This document shows positions 32,663 through 43,147 of a DNA stretch of 64,000 nt, piece by piece (position 1 is the stretch's first letter; the number at the start of each line of letters is the position of its first letter). The position numbers and the translations under genes are program-made. The notes below the pieces were generated by a model. The model did no database searches, was not told where the DNA came from, and was given only the letters and a program-made list of their open reading frames with translations. The DNA is from Kocuria soli (GTDB lineage Bacteria > Actinomycetota > Actinomycetes > Actinomycetales > Micrococcaceae). The DNA is taken from the NCBI RefSeq assembly GCF_003797835.1, contig NZ_RKMF01000003.1:62001-126000 (forward strand), in the 5' to 3' direction.

Positions 32663-33865
32663 TCAGTCGATCGGCCAGGTTCGCCGGTGATCCGCGAGGT
32701 CCAGGATGGCCGCGCGGTCGTCCACGGGCGGATAGATCCACTCGGTGTTGATCTGCGACTTGAGGGTCTTGGCCTCCTGCCCGGTCATCTGCACCTGACG
32801 GTCCCATCCCGTGGTGAACACGGCATCACCGGGGCCGAGGTCCAAGCACGTCACGTACTGATCCGGGGCGAACTCCACGGGCTCGAGCCCCAGGAGATCC
32901 GCTGCCACGTTGTACCCGGCGTGCTTGCCGAGCGGCACAGCGTGCTGGCAGGCCTGCATGGCAAGGTGGTCAGGGTCGGCCTGGGCCGCTGCACAGTCAC
33001 CCGTGGCGTACACGTCCGGGACGCCCACCACCTTCAGGTTCCGGTCCACGGACAGGCGCCCCAGCCGGTCCTTCTCGGCGGGGATCTGCTCCGTGAGGGC
33101 GCTGGCCTTCATGCCCGCCGTCCAGATGACCGTGGCGGCAGGAATGGCCTCGCCGTCGGTCAGTACGACGCCGTCGGCCGTCACCGATTCCACGGAGGCC
33201 GCCTGGCGCACCTCCACGCCGTGCCGCTCGAGTGCTGCGGCAATGGTGGTGCGCGGGCCCTCGCCCAAGGGTGCCGCCAGCTCCTCTGCACGATCGACCA
33301 GAATCACGCGCACGGGCTGGCCGCCCGCAACACGCTCCAACCGTGACGGAAGTTCCGTGGCCACTTCCAGACCCGTGAACCCTCCACCGACGACGACGGC
33401 CGTGAACTGACCCGGGTGCCCCTGGAACGTGTCCAGGCGGTTGATGTGGGAGTGGAGACGAGCCGCGGACGGCATGGTGTCGACGTCGAACAGGTGCTCT
33501 GCCCCGGGAATCTGGGGGCGGACAAGGGAACTGCCGGCAGCCATGACCAGGCGGTCGTAGGGCAGTTCGATGTGGCGCCCTTCCCGATCCAGCGCGGTCA
33601 CGGTGTGGGCGTCGGTGTCGATGCCCGTTACTGTGGCCGCGATTCGATCGACGTCGATCGGCCCCAGCACGCGGTCCAGGGCCACTCGCATGGTCTCCGG
33701 GTTGTCCTCGTAGAGACGTGGGCGGATCACCATGTCGTCATTCGGTGCGACGACCGTGACGTGTACGGGTTCTCCGGTGCCCTCCGATTCGGCGAGGCGG
33801 GTGACTCCCGCCGCAGTCCACACTCCGGCGAACCCGCCCCCGATGACAACGACTCTGGACATCAT
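32663..33865 (-). CDS. FAD/NAD(P)H oxidoreductase, type II NADH dehydrogenase-like
   Basis: 400 residues from ATG 33865 (GGGGG upstream; a second ATG follows at once). FAD motif VVIGGGFAGVWTA at the N-terminus, NAD motif VVVGGGFTGLEVATEL in the middle, and VYATGDCAA near the end, in the order of NDH-2 enzymes. A C-terminal amphipathic membrane anchor is not obvious. It likely transfers electrons from NAD(P)H to quinone. A GTCAG-N6-CTGAC inverted repeat (33879-33894) upstream may be an operator. Confidence 0.85.
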   Translation of the reverse strand: MMSRVVVIGGGFAGVWTAAGVTRLAESEGTGEPVHVTVVAPNDDMVIRPRLYEDNPETMRVALDRVLGPIDVDRIAATVTGIDTDAHTVTALDREGRHIELPYDRLVMAAGSSLVRPQIPGAEHLFDVDTMPSAARLHSHINRLDTFQGHPGQFTAVVVGGGFTGLEVATELPSRLERVAGGQPVRVILVDRAEELAAPLGEGPRTTIAAALERHGVEVRQAASVESVTADGVVLTDGEAIPAATVIWTAGMKASALTEQIPAEKDRLGRLSVDRNLKVVGVPDVYATGDCAAAQADPDHLAMQACQHAVPLGKHAGYNVAADLLGLEPVEFAPDQYVTCLDLGPGDAVFTTGWDRQVQMTGQEAKTLKSQINTEWIYPPVDDRAAILDLADHRRTWPID

Positions 33866-33949
33866 GACCCCCAACTATGTCAGTACTTGCTGACCTGGTG
33901 CTATACAGCCGGTGACACCCTACGCCGCCGACAACCCCGCTGGGGCCGG

Positions 33950-35035
33950 TCAGCAGCCGGCTCCGGCAGGGTTCTCGTTGCAGTCATCGGCGTAGTTGCG
34001 GACTTTCGCTCGCCACACGCTCACATCCACCGGGGCGCTGTCCACGGTGGAGGTCCCGTCGACGGCGAGCCAGGGCCCGCCGGCCACGGAGTACTCGCCC
34101 TCGAAGGTGGTGGACAAGCCGACCTGGACGTCCCCGGTCTCCGTGTAACGGTGGCTCGTGTCCGTCTCGAGGTCCCATTCGTTCTCGTCCAGCGGGTACC
34201 CGGTCAACTGCGTGGGGCCCAGGGTGGCTCCGTCCCCGTAGTCCCAGGTGTATTCGATCGGGTAGACCCTCACTGTCACGGGATATCCGGCCAGAGTGGT
34301 GGTGAACTCCTGGGCTTCAGCTTCCGCATAGACGTTGGTGTTGTAGTTGACCAGCGTGTGCGGGGCGGGTTCCACCACCGAGGTCGCAGCAGCGATGTCC
34401 AGGCGTTGCAGGTCTTCGACGGTGAACACCGGGATGGGCATGGACCCTGAGTCCGGGACCTCACCGGCGGGCAGGCACAACGGGCGGGACACCCGCTGGG
34501 TGTCGGACTTGCCGGGGCCCTCGGCGAACTCGACGTAGTAGTTCTGCCCGGTGCCGCCGTCGGCCATGGTGCAGGACTCTTCTTCCTGGCAGGCCTCCTG
34601 GTCTTTCGCGTCCGCGCAGGTGTCCACCACGGAGTACTGACCGGAACCGGCATCGGGCAACTTGCCACGAACCCCGGAGTTCTCCCGGTCCTCATCCATC
34701 ACGGTGGTCGTGTACTGCACCAGCGAGGACTCGTAGTCCAGAAGGCTCAACGGTTCCCCGCCGCCCGCCGACTCCGCAGAAGCCACTGCCTCCTCCGCGA
34801 TTTCGATCTCCATCGACCCGCCGGAAGATCCCGAAGAGCCCGGGGACCCGCCTTGGGAGTCCGAACCCCGCACCACCACGGACCCGCCGTCGGCTTGGGC
34901 GCTGGTGACTGGGTTGTTGGAGTAGCTATAGGGGGTGGAGTAGAAACCGTCCTTCTCGTCTGCCGACGCCTGTGGCAGGCCGCAGACAACGACAGCTATT
35001 AGGGTGGCTAGTCCGGCTGCGCCCGAGCGTTTCAC
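33950..35035 (-). CDS. Secreted protein with PKD-like domain, unknown function
   Basis: 361 residues from GTG 35035, which overlaps the stop of the upstream lipoprotein gene (GTGA). A cleavable signal peptide is apparent: basic start, hydrophobic GLATLIAVVVCGLPQ, A-S-A cleavage site. A low-complexity S/G-rich linker follows. A PKD-type beta-sandwich is suggested near the C-terminus by YTWDYGDGATLG and HRYTETGDVQVG. Several cysteines (CADAKDQEAC, EESC) could form disulfides outside the cell. Coupled to the lipoprotein, so the two probably act together at the cell surface. Confidence 0.75.
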   Translation of the reverse strand: MKRSGAAGLATLIAVVVCGLPQASADEKDGFYSTPYSYSNNPVTSAQADGGSVVVRGSDSQGGSPGSSGSSGGSMEIEIAEEAVASAESAGGGEPLSLLDYESSLVQYTTTVMDEDRENSGVRGKLPDAGSGQYSVVDTCADAKDQEACQEEESCTMADGGTGQNYYVEFAEGPGKSDTQRVSRPLCLPAGEVPDSGSMPIPVFTVEDLQRLDIAAATSVVEPAPHTLVNYNTNVYAEAEAQEFTTTLAGYPVTVRVYPIEYTWDYGDGATLGPTQLTGYPLDENEWDLETDTSHRYTETGDVQVGLSTTFEGEYSVAGGPWLAVDGTSTVDSAPVDVSVWRAKVRNYADDCNENPAGAGC

Positions 35036-35667
35036 GATGATCCCAGGGGAGCAGTGGTGACGTAGGTCCACTGGCCTTCCCGATAGTCCAGGTGAACCAG
35101 GATGCGATCTTCGCTCCCGTCCTCACCACGGGCTTCTTGGACCACTTGACCCTTGTCGTCCCAGATTGTGATGTCGTCAGCCTCGATGCTGATTTCAGGG
35201 GCGTAGAGGCCATACGAGTCAACGGGAAGGTCTTCGCTGAGAATGGTGAATTTCTCGTACCCTTCGGATGCCCAGCCACCTGCCTCGTAATGGGAGTCCA
35301 GATTGTCGTAATGCTCCGTGCACGAGTAGCACTCTTCCGCGGTGACCTCGCGGGCCAGCGAGGTGTCCCCGGTCTGTTGCGCATAGGCCCGCGCATCCGA
35401 GAGGTAGTCGAGGAACGCCTGGGCGCCTTCCACGGATTCTTCGTCGGCCAGGTCCGGTTTGGTGGGCTTGGGGACATTCTTGGCCGGGCCCTCGGAGGAG
35501 GCCGGAACGTATTCGTCCTTGGCAGGGGCCGATGACGCCGCAGCGGCAGAGGTGGTTGTTTCCGTGGGGGCCGGGTCGCCTCCGTCGTCGTCGTTGTTGC
35601 ACGCGGTCAGGACCCCCGAGAAAAGGAGGACGGCGGACGCACTCAGCACAGCGAAACGACGGGACAC
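35032..35667 (-). CDS. DUF6318-type lipoprotein
   Basis: 211 residues. The N-terminus has a lipoprotein signal: basic MSRR, hydrophobic stretch, and lipobox LTAC with lipidation at Cys23. A T/S/A/P-rich spacer leads to a globular domain: FLDYLSDARAYAQQTGDTSLAREVTAEECYSC and WTYVTTAP, the pattern of the actinobacterial DUF6318 family. Function unknown. Membrane-anchored outside the cell and translationally coupled to the PKD-domain protein. Confidence 0.82.
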   Translation of the reverse strand: MSRRFAVLSASAVLLFSGVLTACNNDDDGGDPAPTETTTSAAAASSAPAKDEYVPASSEGPAKNVPKPTKPDLADEESVEGAQAFLDYLSDARAYAQQTGDTSLAREVTAEECYSCTEHYDNLDSHYEAGGWASEGYEKFTILSEDLPVDSYGLYAPEISIEADDITIWDDKGQVVQEARGEDGSEDRILVHLDYREGQWTYVTTAPLGSS

Positions 35668-35857
35668 AGCGGGGCCTCCTGCACACGATCAACATGACCC
35701 CGGCGTATGTGAGTCAGGTCTCACCAGGGTGAACGTGCCTTGACCCTAAGCAACCGGCCGCCCCTCAGGGAACTCTCGCCGCCAAACTGTGGAAAAGCGC
35801 CCTCGAATCACCGTCACGCACTGTCATCACACCCGAAATCATGAACCCCGACGCACG

Positions 35858-37276
35858 TCACCGCAGGTCCGCGGGGAGCTCCTCCAGCAGTCGCAGCCAC
35901 AGTTCGGAGGCCGTGGGGAAACTCGGAATGGCGTGCCGGAGCACGTGAACCGGAACGGCGCCCGCGATGGCCACGGTGGCCGCGTGCAGTTGTTCCGCGG
36001 CGTCGGGACCCACGAACGTCGCGCCCACCAATGCACCGGTCCGTCGATCCACCACGATCTTGGCCGCCCCACGCACGGTGTCCCGGAGCAGGGCAGTCCC
36101 GGCTGCGGAGTTGTACGGCACCTGGGAGACCGCAACGTCCACGTCGTCCGCACATGCCTGCGCCTCGGTGCGCCCCACCGTGGCAGCCTGCGGCTGCGTG
36201 AACACGGCTTGCGGAACGGGAATCACATCCGGTGCAGGGCGATCATTGCGGCCCCCGGCATCGGCGGCCAGCCGGGTTCCCAGAACCCGCGCGTGGTATT
36301 TCCCCACGTGAGTGAGGGGAGCGGTGCCGCCGGCGTCTCCGACGGCGTGGAGCCAGGCGGGCAGGGCGCCGGACAGGACGTCCGCCGGAGTGAGTCCCAC
36401 GGCGTCCAGACCGACTGACTCCAGGGCGGGGCGTCGGCCCGTTGCCGCCAGGACCTCATCGGCTTCCAGCGCGGAATCGTCGCTCAAGGACAGTGTCACC
36501 GGCCCGCCGTGGATCCTCCCCAATCCCGTGGCGGCCGGACCCTGGCGGGATGCCCAGGCCACTTCGGTCGTGAACCGCACATCCACACCGCTGTCCCGCA
36601 AGGATTCGACGACGGTCCGGCCCGCGAACTCCTCCCACCCGGACAGCAGGCGGTTGCCGCGGACCACCATGGTGACCTGCGAGCCCAGAGCGGCCATCCA
36701 CGTGGCGGCCTCGCAGGCCACGACACCACCGCCGACGATCACCAGGCGTTCCGGAATCTCCTGAACTCCGGTGGCATCGCGGGATGTCCACGGTTCCACC
36801 CCGTCGAACGCCGGCGGGATCACGGGGGAACTTCCCGTGGCCAGGACCACTGCCCGCTGGGCCTCCAGCGCAACGGGGCCATCGGCGCCCTCGACCCGCA
36901 CCAGGCGCTCGCCGACCAACTGCCCGTGACCGCGCACCACGGCCACGCCCGCATCCGCCGCCCAGGTGCGCTGACCGGCGTCGTCGTAGTGGGAGACCCA
37001 GGCGTCACGCCGGGCCAGGAGGCCGGAAATGTCCACGGAGGAGCCAGTGACACCCGGCAGGTCGCGCGTGGTGCTCGCGACGTCGACCGGTCGGAGCAAG
37101 GCTTTGCTGGGAATGCAGGCGTGGTAGGAACACTCGCCTCCCAGCAGCTCGTGCTCCACCAGGGTTGCGGACAGCCCACCCTCCACGGCGTACTGCGCCA
37201 CGTTCTCACCCACGGGGCCGGCGCCGATCACGACGACGTCGGTGCGGATCCGCTGGTCCTGGGGTGGGGTGCTCAT
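35858..37276 (-). CDS. Pyridine nucleotide-disulfide oxidoreductase (Lpd/mercuric reductase-like)
   Basis: 472 residues from ATG 37276. FAD motif VVVIGAGPVGENVA; redox pair in GGECSYHACIPSK (C-x4-C, as in the family's usual CLNVGC); NAD motif VIVGGGVVACEAA; C-terminal dimerisation domain ending in HAIPSFPTASELW, where the family active site normally has a H-x-H-P-T core. No N-terminal HMA domain or C-terminal CC pair, so mercuric reductase activity is unlikely. It belongs to a group common in actinobacteria whose substrate is not defined. Confidence 0.85.
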   Translation of the reverse strand: MSTPPQDQRIRTDVVVIGAGPVGENVAQYAVEGGLSATLVEHELLGGECSYHACIPSKALLRPVDVASTTRDLPGVTGSSVDISGLLARRDAWVSHYDDAGQRTWAADAGVAVVRGHGQLVGERLVRVEGADGPVALEAQRAVVLATGSSPVIPPAFDGVEPWTSRDATGVQEIPERLVIVGGGVVACEAATWMAALGSQVTMVVRGNRLLSGWEEFAGRTVVESLRDSGVDVRFTTEVAWASRQGPAATGLGRIHGGPVTLSLSDDSALEADEVLAATGRRPALESVGLDAVGLTPADVLSGALPAWLHAVGDAGGTAPLTHVGKYHARVLGTRLAADAGGRNDRPAPDVIPVPQAVFTQPQAATVGRTEAQACADDVDVAVSQVPYNSAAGTALLRDTVRGAAKIVVDRRTGALVGATFVGPDAAEQLHAATVAIAGAVPVHVLRHAIPSFPTASELWLRLLEELPADLR

Positions 37277-37331
37277 GCCCTTGACGCTACGCCTGCTGTC
37301 AACGACGGGCACCTGGCCCCTGAACGACGAC

Positions 37332-37366
37332 GGTGGCCCCGTTGCTGCCTGAGCAACGGGGCCACC
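37332..37366 (-). terminator. Terminator of the DUF3618/holin-X operon
   Basis: Perfect 15-bp stem (37332-37346 with 37352-37366) around a 5-nt loop, 28 bp after the stop of the operon's last gene. G/C-rich, no U-tract. Confidence 0.65.
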
Positions 37367-37394
37367 TCTGCCGGGGTTTCGGTCTGTCAGGGCG

Positions 37395-38030
37395 TCAGTT
37401 GTTCTGTGCCTCGTTCTTGACCGACTTGGCGGAGTCCTGGGCCGAATCCTTCAGGTTCCCGGCTTCTTGCTGCCCGTGGGACTTGACGTCCTGTGCGCCG
37501 GATCGGGCGGTTTCCTTCACGGACTGGGCGGCCTCCTGCGCGGGCTGCTTCATGTCCTGCGCGATGTCCTGAGCCGCGCCCTTGACGGACTGAGCCGCCT
37601 GCTGGGCGTGAGGTTGCACGCGATCCGCGGCCTGGCCCACCAGCTTCTGCTCCTTGGAACTGGAGGGCAGCAAGGAGCCAACGAGCAGACCGGCACCCAG
37701 GGCGATGAGGCCCGCGGCAAGCGGGTTGCCCTGGGTCTTGGCCTTGGCTGCACCGGGTGCGTTGCCAACCGCCTGGCGGGCCTGGTCGGCCTTCTCGCCC
37801 GCGGAATCCCGCAGGTTGCCCAACGTGTCCTCCGTGGAGGCGCGGGCGTCGTCGGCCGAGCCCATGACGCGCTCGCGGGCGTTCTGGAACTTGCCGCGCA
37901 CCTTGCCCTTCTGGCGCGCCACCACGTTCTCGGGCGTGACCTTCTCGGTCACGGCGTCGACGTCGGCACCCAGTCGCAACCGCGTGGCTTCGATCTCGGC
38001 ACGGATCTCTTCGGGGGTCTGCTGGCTCAT
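37395..38030 (-). CDS. DUF3618-domain membrane-associated protein
   Basis: 211 residues. The N-terminus TPEEIRAEIEATRLRLGADVDAV is the DUF3618 signature. One hydrophobic segment (LAAGLIALGAGLLVGSLLP) lies near residues 105-123. The C-terminal third is made of Q/A/K-rich amphipathic repeats (AQSVKGAAQD, AQSVKETARS, AQDVKSHG) resembling LEA-like stress proteins. Third gene of a three-gene operon joined by ATGA overlaps; probably an envelope stress protein. Confidence 0.82.
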   Translation of the reverse strand: MSQQTPEEIRAEIEATRLRLGADVDAVTEKVTPENVVARQKGKVRGKFQNARERVMGSADDARASTEDTLGNLRDSAGEKADQARQAVGNAPGAAKAKTQGNPLAAGLIALGAGLLVGSLLPSSSKEQKLVGQAADRVQPHAQQAAQSVKGAAQDIAQDMKQPAQEAAQSVKETARSGAQDVKSHGQQEAGNLKDSAQDSAKSVKNEAQNN

Positions 38031-38497
38031 GGGGTCTCCTTCGACGGATTCACGGTGTCAGGGATTTCGGTGACGGTCTGACGTGTTTGCGCCATGGGGT
38101 CGTGGGTGGCCTGCTGCAACGTCTTCTGGCCGCGGTCCAGGTTCTTCTTGCCGATCATGGCCAGGACCCCGGCGATCACGCCCCAGAGGACGGCGACGAT
38201 CAGCGCCGCCAACGCCAGGTTCATGACGTTGCCCAGCGCCCACATGATCGCGAGGGACAGGAACAGGAGGACGAAGTGGCCGGCAACTCCGGCCCCGCCC
38301 AGCATCCCCGCACCCTTGCCCATGACCTTTGCGGAGTCCTTGGTCTTGTTGGCCGTCTGCGTGACCTCGGCCTTGGCCAGGGCGATTTCCTGGTGGATCA
38401 AGGTGGTGAGGTTGGTGCTCAGAGACTTGAACATGTCTCCCAGGGATTCACGCTCCGCGCGGACCTGGGTCTCTGACGGGGGCACTGGGTGGCTCAT
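38027..38497 (-). CDS. Actinobacterial holin-X family membrane protein
   Basis: 156 residues. A coiled N-terminal half (LSTNLTTLIHQEIALAKAEVTQ) is followed by two hydrophobic segments, AGHFVLLFLSLAIMWALG and LALAALIVAVLWGVIAGVLAM, matching the family annotated as putative actinobacterial holin-X (PF07332). Despite the name this family is chromosomal and is normally found, as here, with DUF3618 genes; no lysis or phage genes are nearby. Overlaps both neighbours by 4 bp. Confidence 0.82.
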   Translation of the reverse strand: MSHPVPPSETQVRAERESLGDMFKSLSTNLTTLIHQEIALAKAEVTQTANKTKDSAKVMGKGAGMLGGAGVAGHFVLLFLSLAIMWALGNVMNLALAALIVAVLWGVIAGVLAMIGKKNLDRGQKTLQQATHDPMAQTRQTVTEIPDTVNPSKETP

Positions 38498-39120
38498 CGG
38501 GCCTGTCCCTCCTGTCCCGTGGTGTCGGACTCCGCGGTGCCGAAGAACTCCTTGGCACCCTGGGCGTCGGTGGGAACCTCGTCGCTGTCCTTGGCGCCAC
38601 GGGTGGCACGTCCGGCCAGCAGACCGATGCCGACGGCCAACGCCAGGAACGTGCCGGGGCGGCGGGAGGCGAAACGGCGGACATCACCCAGAAGTTCTTG
38701 GGGGTCCTTGTTCTCCAGGGCCGACGCGAACGAGTCCGCGTACCCGGAAAGGCCGCCGAGGGCGCCACCCACGTAATTCGACTGGGGCTGCTCACCGCGG
38801 GAGATGGCACCGATTTCGTCACTGATGGACCGGGCGGTGGACGCTGCCCGCTCCTGCTGGGGACCCACGTAGCCCTGCACGTCGCCCTTCAGTTGACCGA
38901 AGAGATCCTGGGCCTGGTTGACGGCCTCGTCCTTGACGTTGCCTGCCTTGTCCTTGGCCGTTTCGGCCACGCGCTCACCGGATCCGGCGGCCTGGTTCTT
39001 GAGTTGGTTGGCCTCGTTCTTGCTCTTCTGGGCCACAACATCCTTGGTGTTCGACTCGTCGTTCACGCGAGTTGCTCCGGTGTCTCGGGGTGTGGGACGA
39101 GCATTGGGATGGTTGCTCAC
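38494..39120 (-). CDS. LEA/CsbD-like stress protein with one membrane segment
   Basis: 208 residues from GTG 39120 with AAAGGA upstream. The N-terminal half is hydrophilic and K/E/Q/A-rich (KNEANQLKNQ, ETAKDKAGNVKDEAVNQAQD), resembling LEA and CsbD-like stress proteins. A hydrophobic segment, GTFLALAVGIGLLAGRA, lies near residue 165. First gene of the operon with the holin-X and DUF3618 proteins. The set is likely induced by osmotic or stationary-phase stress (inference from families). Confidence 0.7.
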   Translation of the reverse strand: MSNHPNARPTPRDTGATRVNDESNTKDVVAQKSKNEANQLKNQAAGSGERVAETAKDKAGNVKDEAVNQAQDLFGQLKGDVQGYVGPQQERAASTARSISDEIGAISRGEQPQSNYVGGALGGLSGYADSFASALENKDPQELLGDVRRFASRRPGTFLALAVGIGLLAGRATRGAKDSDEVPTDAQGAKEFFGTAESDTTGQEGQAR

Positions 39121-39165
39121 GGTGGGTCCTTTCTGAGACGCAAGTGACGACAGTAAGCATACATA

Positions 39166-40014
39166 TCATCTCTGGGTCAGGACCGGTCCAGGGCGAGAGC
39201 GTTCAGGCTCGGATGTGCCGCTGGTGGTCAGGGGCCTGCGGAATCGGACCACTTCTCTGAGCAGCACGGGTCCGCGGGAGACTGCCACGGTTGTGATCGG
39301 GATGGCCACCAGGCTCACGGCCAGTGCCCACCACATGCCGACGTGCGGAGCCAGAAGCACGAAACTCACCAGGTACACCACTGTGGCGGGAATGGAGGTC
39401 AGGGTTCCGCGGGTCAGTTCCACGGCATTGCCCACCCCTTCCGCGTGGTGGACGGCTGGGCACATGACCATGAGGATCGTGGGCAGGGAGGCCACGGCGC
39501 CTGCGAGTGCAGTGCCCAGGTAGGGCTGCAAGGAGGACACCGTCACCACGGTCACGCAGGCCATTCCCATGCGCAGCGGGAGGTCCCACCGCCGATTCCG
39601 GGCCGGGGTCAGTTCCCCCGTGACCGCCGGCCAGGTCAACAGTCCGGCCAGGATGACCACCAGGGCCAACCCCGCCACGACCATGGGCGCCCCAAGCGCC
39701 ACGGTGGCCAGCCCCAGGACGGCGGCGACCGCCAGTGCGGCAACCATTGAACTCAAGGCTCCCAGGCGGGGCCCGGTGCGGGGGTAGGCAATGCAGAAGA
39801 GCGCGCACGTCAACTGGCCGGTGATTGCGCCGGTGGCGGTGACCACCGCGGACTCCAGGCCCAGCATGAGGTACATCGTCGGCATGAACGGCAGAGCCGT
39901 GGTGGGCAGCCCGATGAAGAAGCCACCCGCGCGCGGGCCCAGGCGGCGAGCGATCAGGGTTGCGATCAGGATGATGAGCGGCGCGAGTGCCACCTTGACG
40001 AAGAGGAGGTCCAT
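39166..40014 (-). CDS. Polytopic membrane protein, possible exporter
   Basis: 282 residues from ATG 40014. Nine or ten hydrophobic segments run through almost the whole length (VALAPLIILIATLIA, AVAAVLGLATVAL, VVAGLALVVILAGLLTW, IPATVVYLVSFVLLA, ALAVSLVAIPITTVAV). No family is recognised with certainty. It is divergent from an Lrp-type gene, with a perfect palindrome between them; that layout is typical of amino-acid exporters controlled by Lrp proteins, which is the best guess. Confidence 0.65.
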   Translation of the reverse strand: MDLLFVKVALAPLIILIATLIARRLGPRAGGFFIGLPTTALPFMPTMYLMLGLESAVVTATGAITGQLTCALFCIAYPRTGPRLGALSSMVAALAVAAVLGLATVALGAPMVVAGLALVVILAGLLTWPAVTGELTPARNRRWDLPLRMGMACVTVVTVSSLQPYLGTALAGAVASLPTILMVMCPAVHHAEGVGNAVELTRGTLTSIPATVVYLVSFVLLAPHVGMWWALAVSLVAIPITTVAVSRGPVLLREVVRFRRPLTTSGTSEPERSRPGPVLTQR

Positions 40015-40077
40015 GGCCCGAACGGTACGCAACAAAGACCCGATTTATACGCCGGATCATCGAGTGCAATAGAGCTG

Positions 40078-40098
40078 TTGGTGAGAGAATCTCACCAA
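40078..40098. promoter_or_regulatory. Lrp-type operator, perfect palindrome
   Basis: TTGGTGAGA-GAA-TCTCACCAA is a perfect 9-3-9 inverted repeat, 31 bp before the lrp-like start and 64 bp before the divergent membrane-protein start. Likely bound by the adjacent Lrp-type regulator. Confidence 0.7.
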
Positions 40099-40128
40099 GT
40101 TTCGAGTTTCGGGGAGGATTTCTCAATC

Positions 40129-40590
40129 ATGGCATTGGACGGCATCGATCGAGCCATCATCGGAGAACTCTCGCGGGACGGACGCGCGTCCTACCAGCAG
40201 CTGTCCCAAGCGGTCGGCCTGGCGCCGAACACCGTGGCCGACCGCATGAGACGGCTGCGTGAAAGCGGGGTCATCACGGGCAGCACCGTGGTGATCGACG
40301 AACGTGCCCTGGGTATGGAGCTCGGCGTCCTCAGCGACATCAAACTTCACGACGGCGTCTCCCGGGTCGAGTTCGCCGAATCCCTCACCAAGGTGCCCCA
40401 GGTCATCGGCGCCCTGCGCTTGACAGGGGAGTACGACTACCAACTCCACATCGTCTGCTCCGGGGCGTCCGAGCTGGAGTCGGTGATCGAGGTCCTCAAG
40501 TCCGAGTACGACGTCGCCTCTGTGAACTCGCGCCTGATCCTCCGCGAGGTCCCGGTGGACAAGGCCAAGCTGCTGGAGGTCGTGCCCTGA
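40129..40590 (+). CDS. Lrp/AsnC-family transcriptional regulator
   Basis: 153 residues from ATG 40129 (GGGGAGGA upstream). N-terminal HTH: ALDGIDRAIIGELSRDGRASYQQLSQAVGLAPNTVADRMRRL; C-terminal RAM effector domain with VIGALRLTGEYDYQLHIVC and the GEYD segment that binds amino acids in this family. Divergent from a probable exporter gene, with its own palindromic operator upstream. Likely senses an amino acid and controls its efflux. Confidence 0.92.
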   Translation: MALDGIDRAIIGELSRDGRASYQQLSQAVGLAPNTVADRMRRLRESGVITGSTVVIDERALGMELGVLSDIKLHDGVSRVEFAESLTKVPQVIGALRLTGEYDYQLHIVCSGASELESVIEVLKSEYDVASVNSRLILREVPVDKAKLLEVVP

Positions 40591-40604
40591 CCCCTCGGGG
40601 GCGG

Positions 40605-42791
<2,187 letters not shown>

Positions 42792-43147
42792 GATCGCTCC
42801 TTGGGGTGGTCTCTCGCCGGTGCCTGGGGACAGGCACAAGAAGAAGGCGTGGATCGATGAATTAATCAGCCTGCTGCGTATAGACGATACGCCCTCATGT
42901 GGCGTGGCGCACCTGATCGGACGTGAAGGAGCCCCGCCGGTTCAATAACGGTCCGGGTGTAGCCTCGAAGCCGTACGCATCCGTACCGCAATGTGAGCCA
43001 AAGGCGTCAGGAGGTTGTCGGCTTGTTCAGTGCCGACAGAAGACAGAGCTGATGCAGCCAATCGGATCTCGACCACGTTGATCTCGATTGGCCATCTCGT
43101 TCTGCCCATCCGTCCCGGACGGACCCCTGACCATTCGAGGAATCGCC
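42792..43147. other. 356-bp intergenic region between katE and the FBP operon
   Basis: No full gene. A perfect inverted repeat GCGTAT-AGACG-ATACGC (42876-42892) lies 85 bp upstream of katE and could be an operator or overlap its promoter. The right half is a structured leader for the FBP gene (described separately at 43009-43092). Confidence 0.5.
43009..43092 (+). promoter_or_regulatory. Structured leader with mini-ORFs upstream of the FBP gene
   Basis: A strong SD AGGAGG (43009-43014) stands 134 bp before the FBP start and is not in frame to serve it. Eight bases later a 9-codon TTG-started ORF runs to TGA 43052 (contains R-R-Q) and overlaps a second 9-codon ORF, ATG 43052 to TGA 43081, ending SRPR. 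Stems: GTCGGC 43017-43022 with 43032-43037, and GCCAATCG 43057-43064 with 43085-43092. The octamer GATCTCGA occurs twice (43065, 43080). This may be a translation-sensing leader; weakly supported. Confidence 0.3.

Noticed and set aside
35858-37276. Mercuric reductase
   Set aside because: No HMA domain, no C-terminal cysteine pair and no mer genes; only the general flavoprotein-disulfide fold is supported.
38027-38497. Prophage holin
   Set aside because: The holin-X family is chromosomal and usually next to DUF3618 genes; no lysis, capsid or integrase genes are present.
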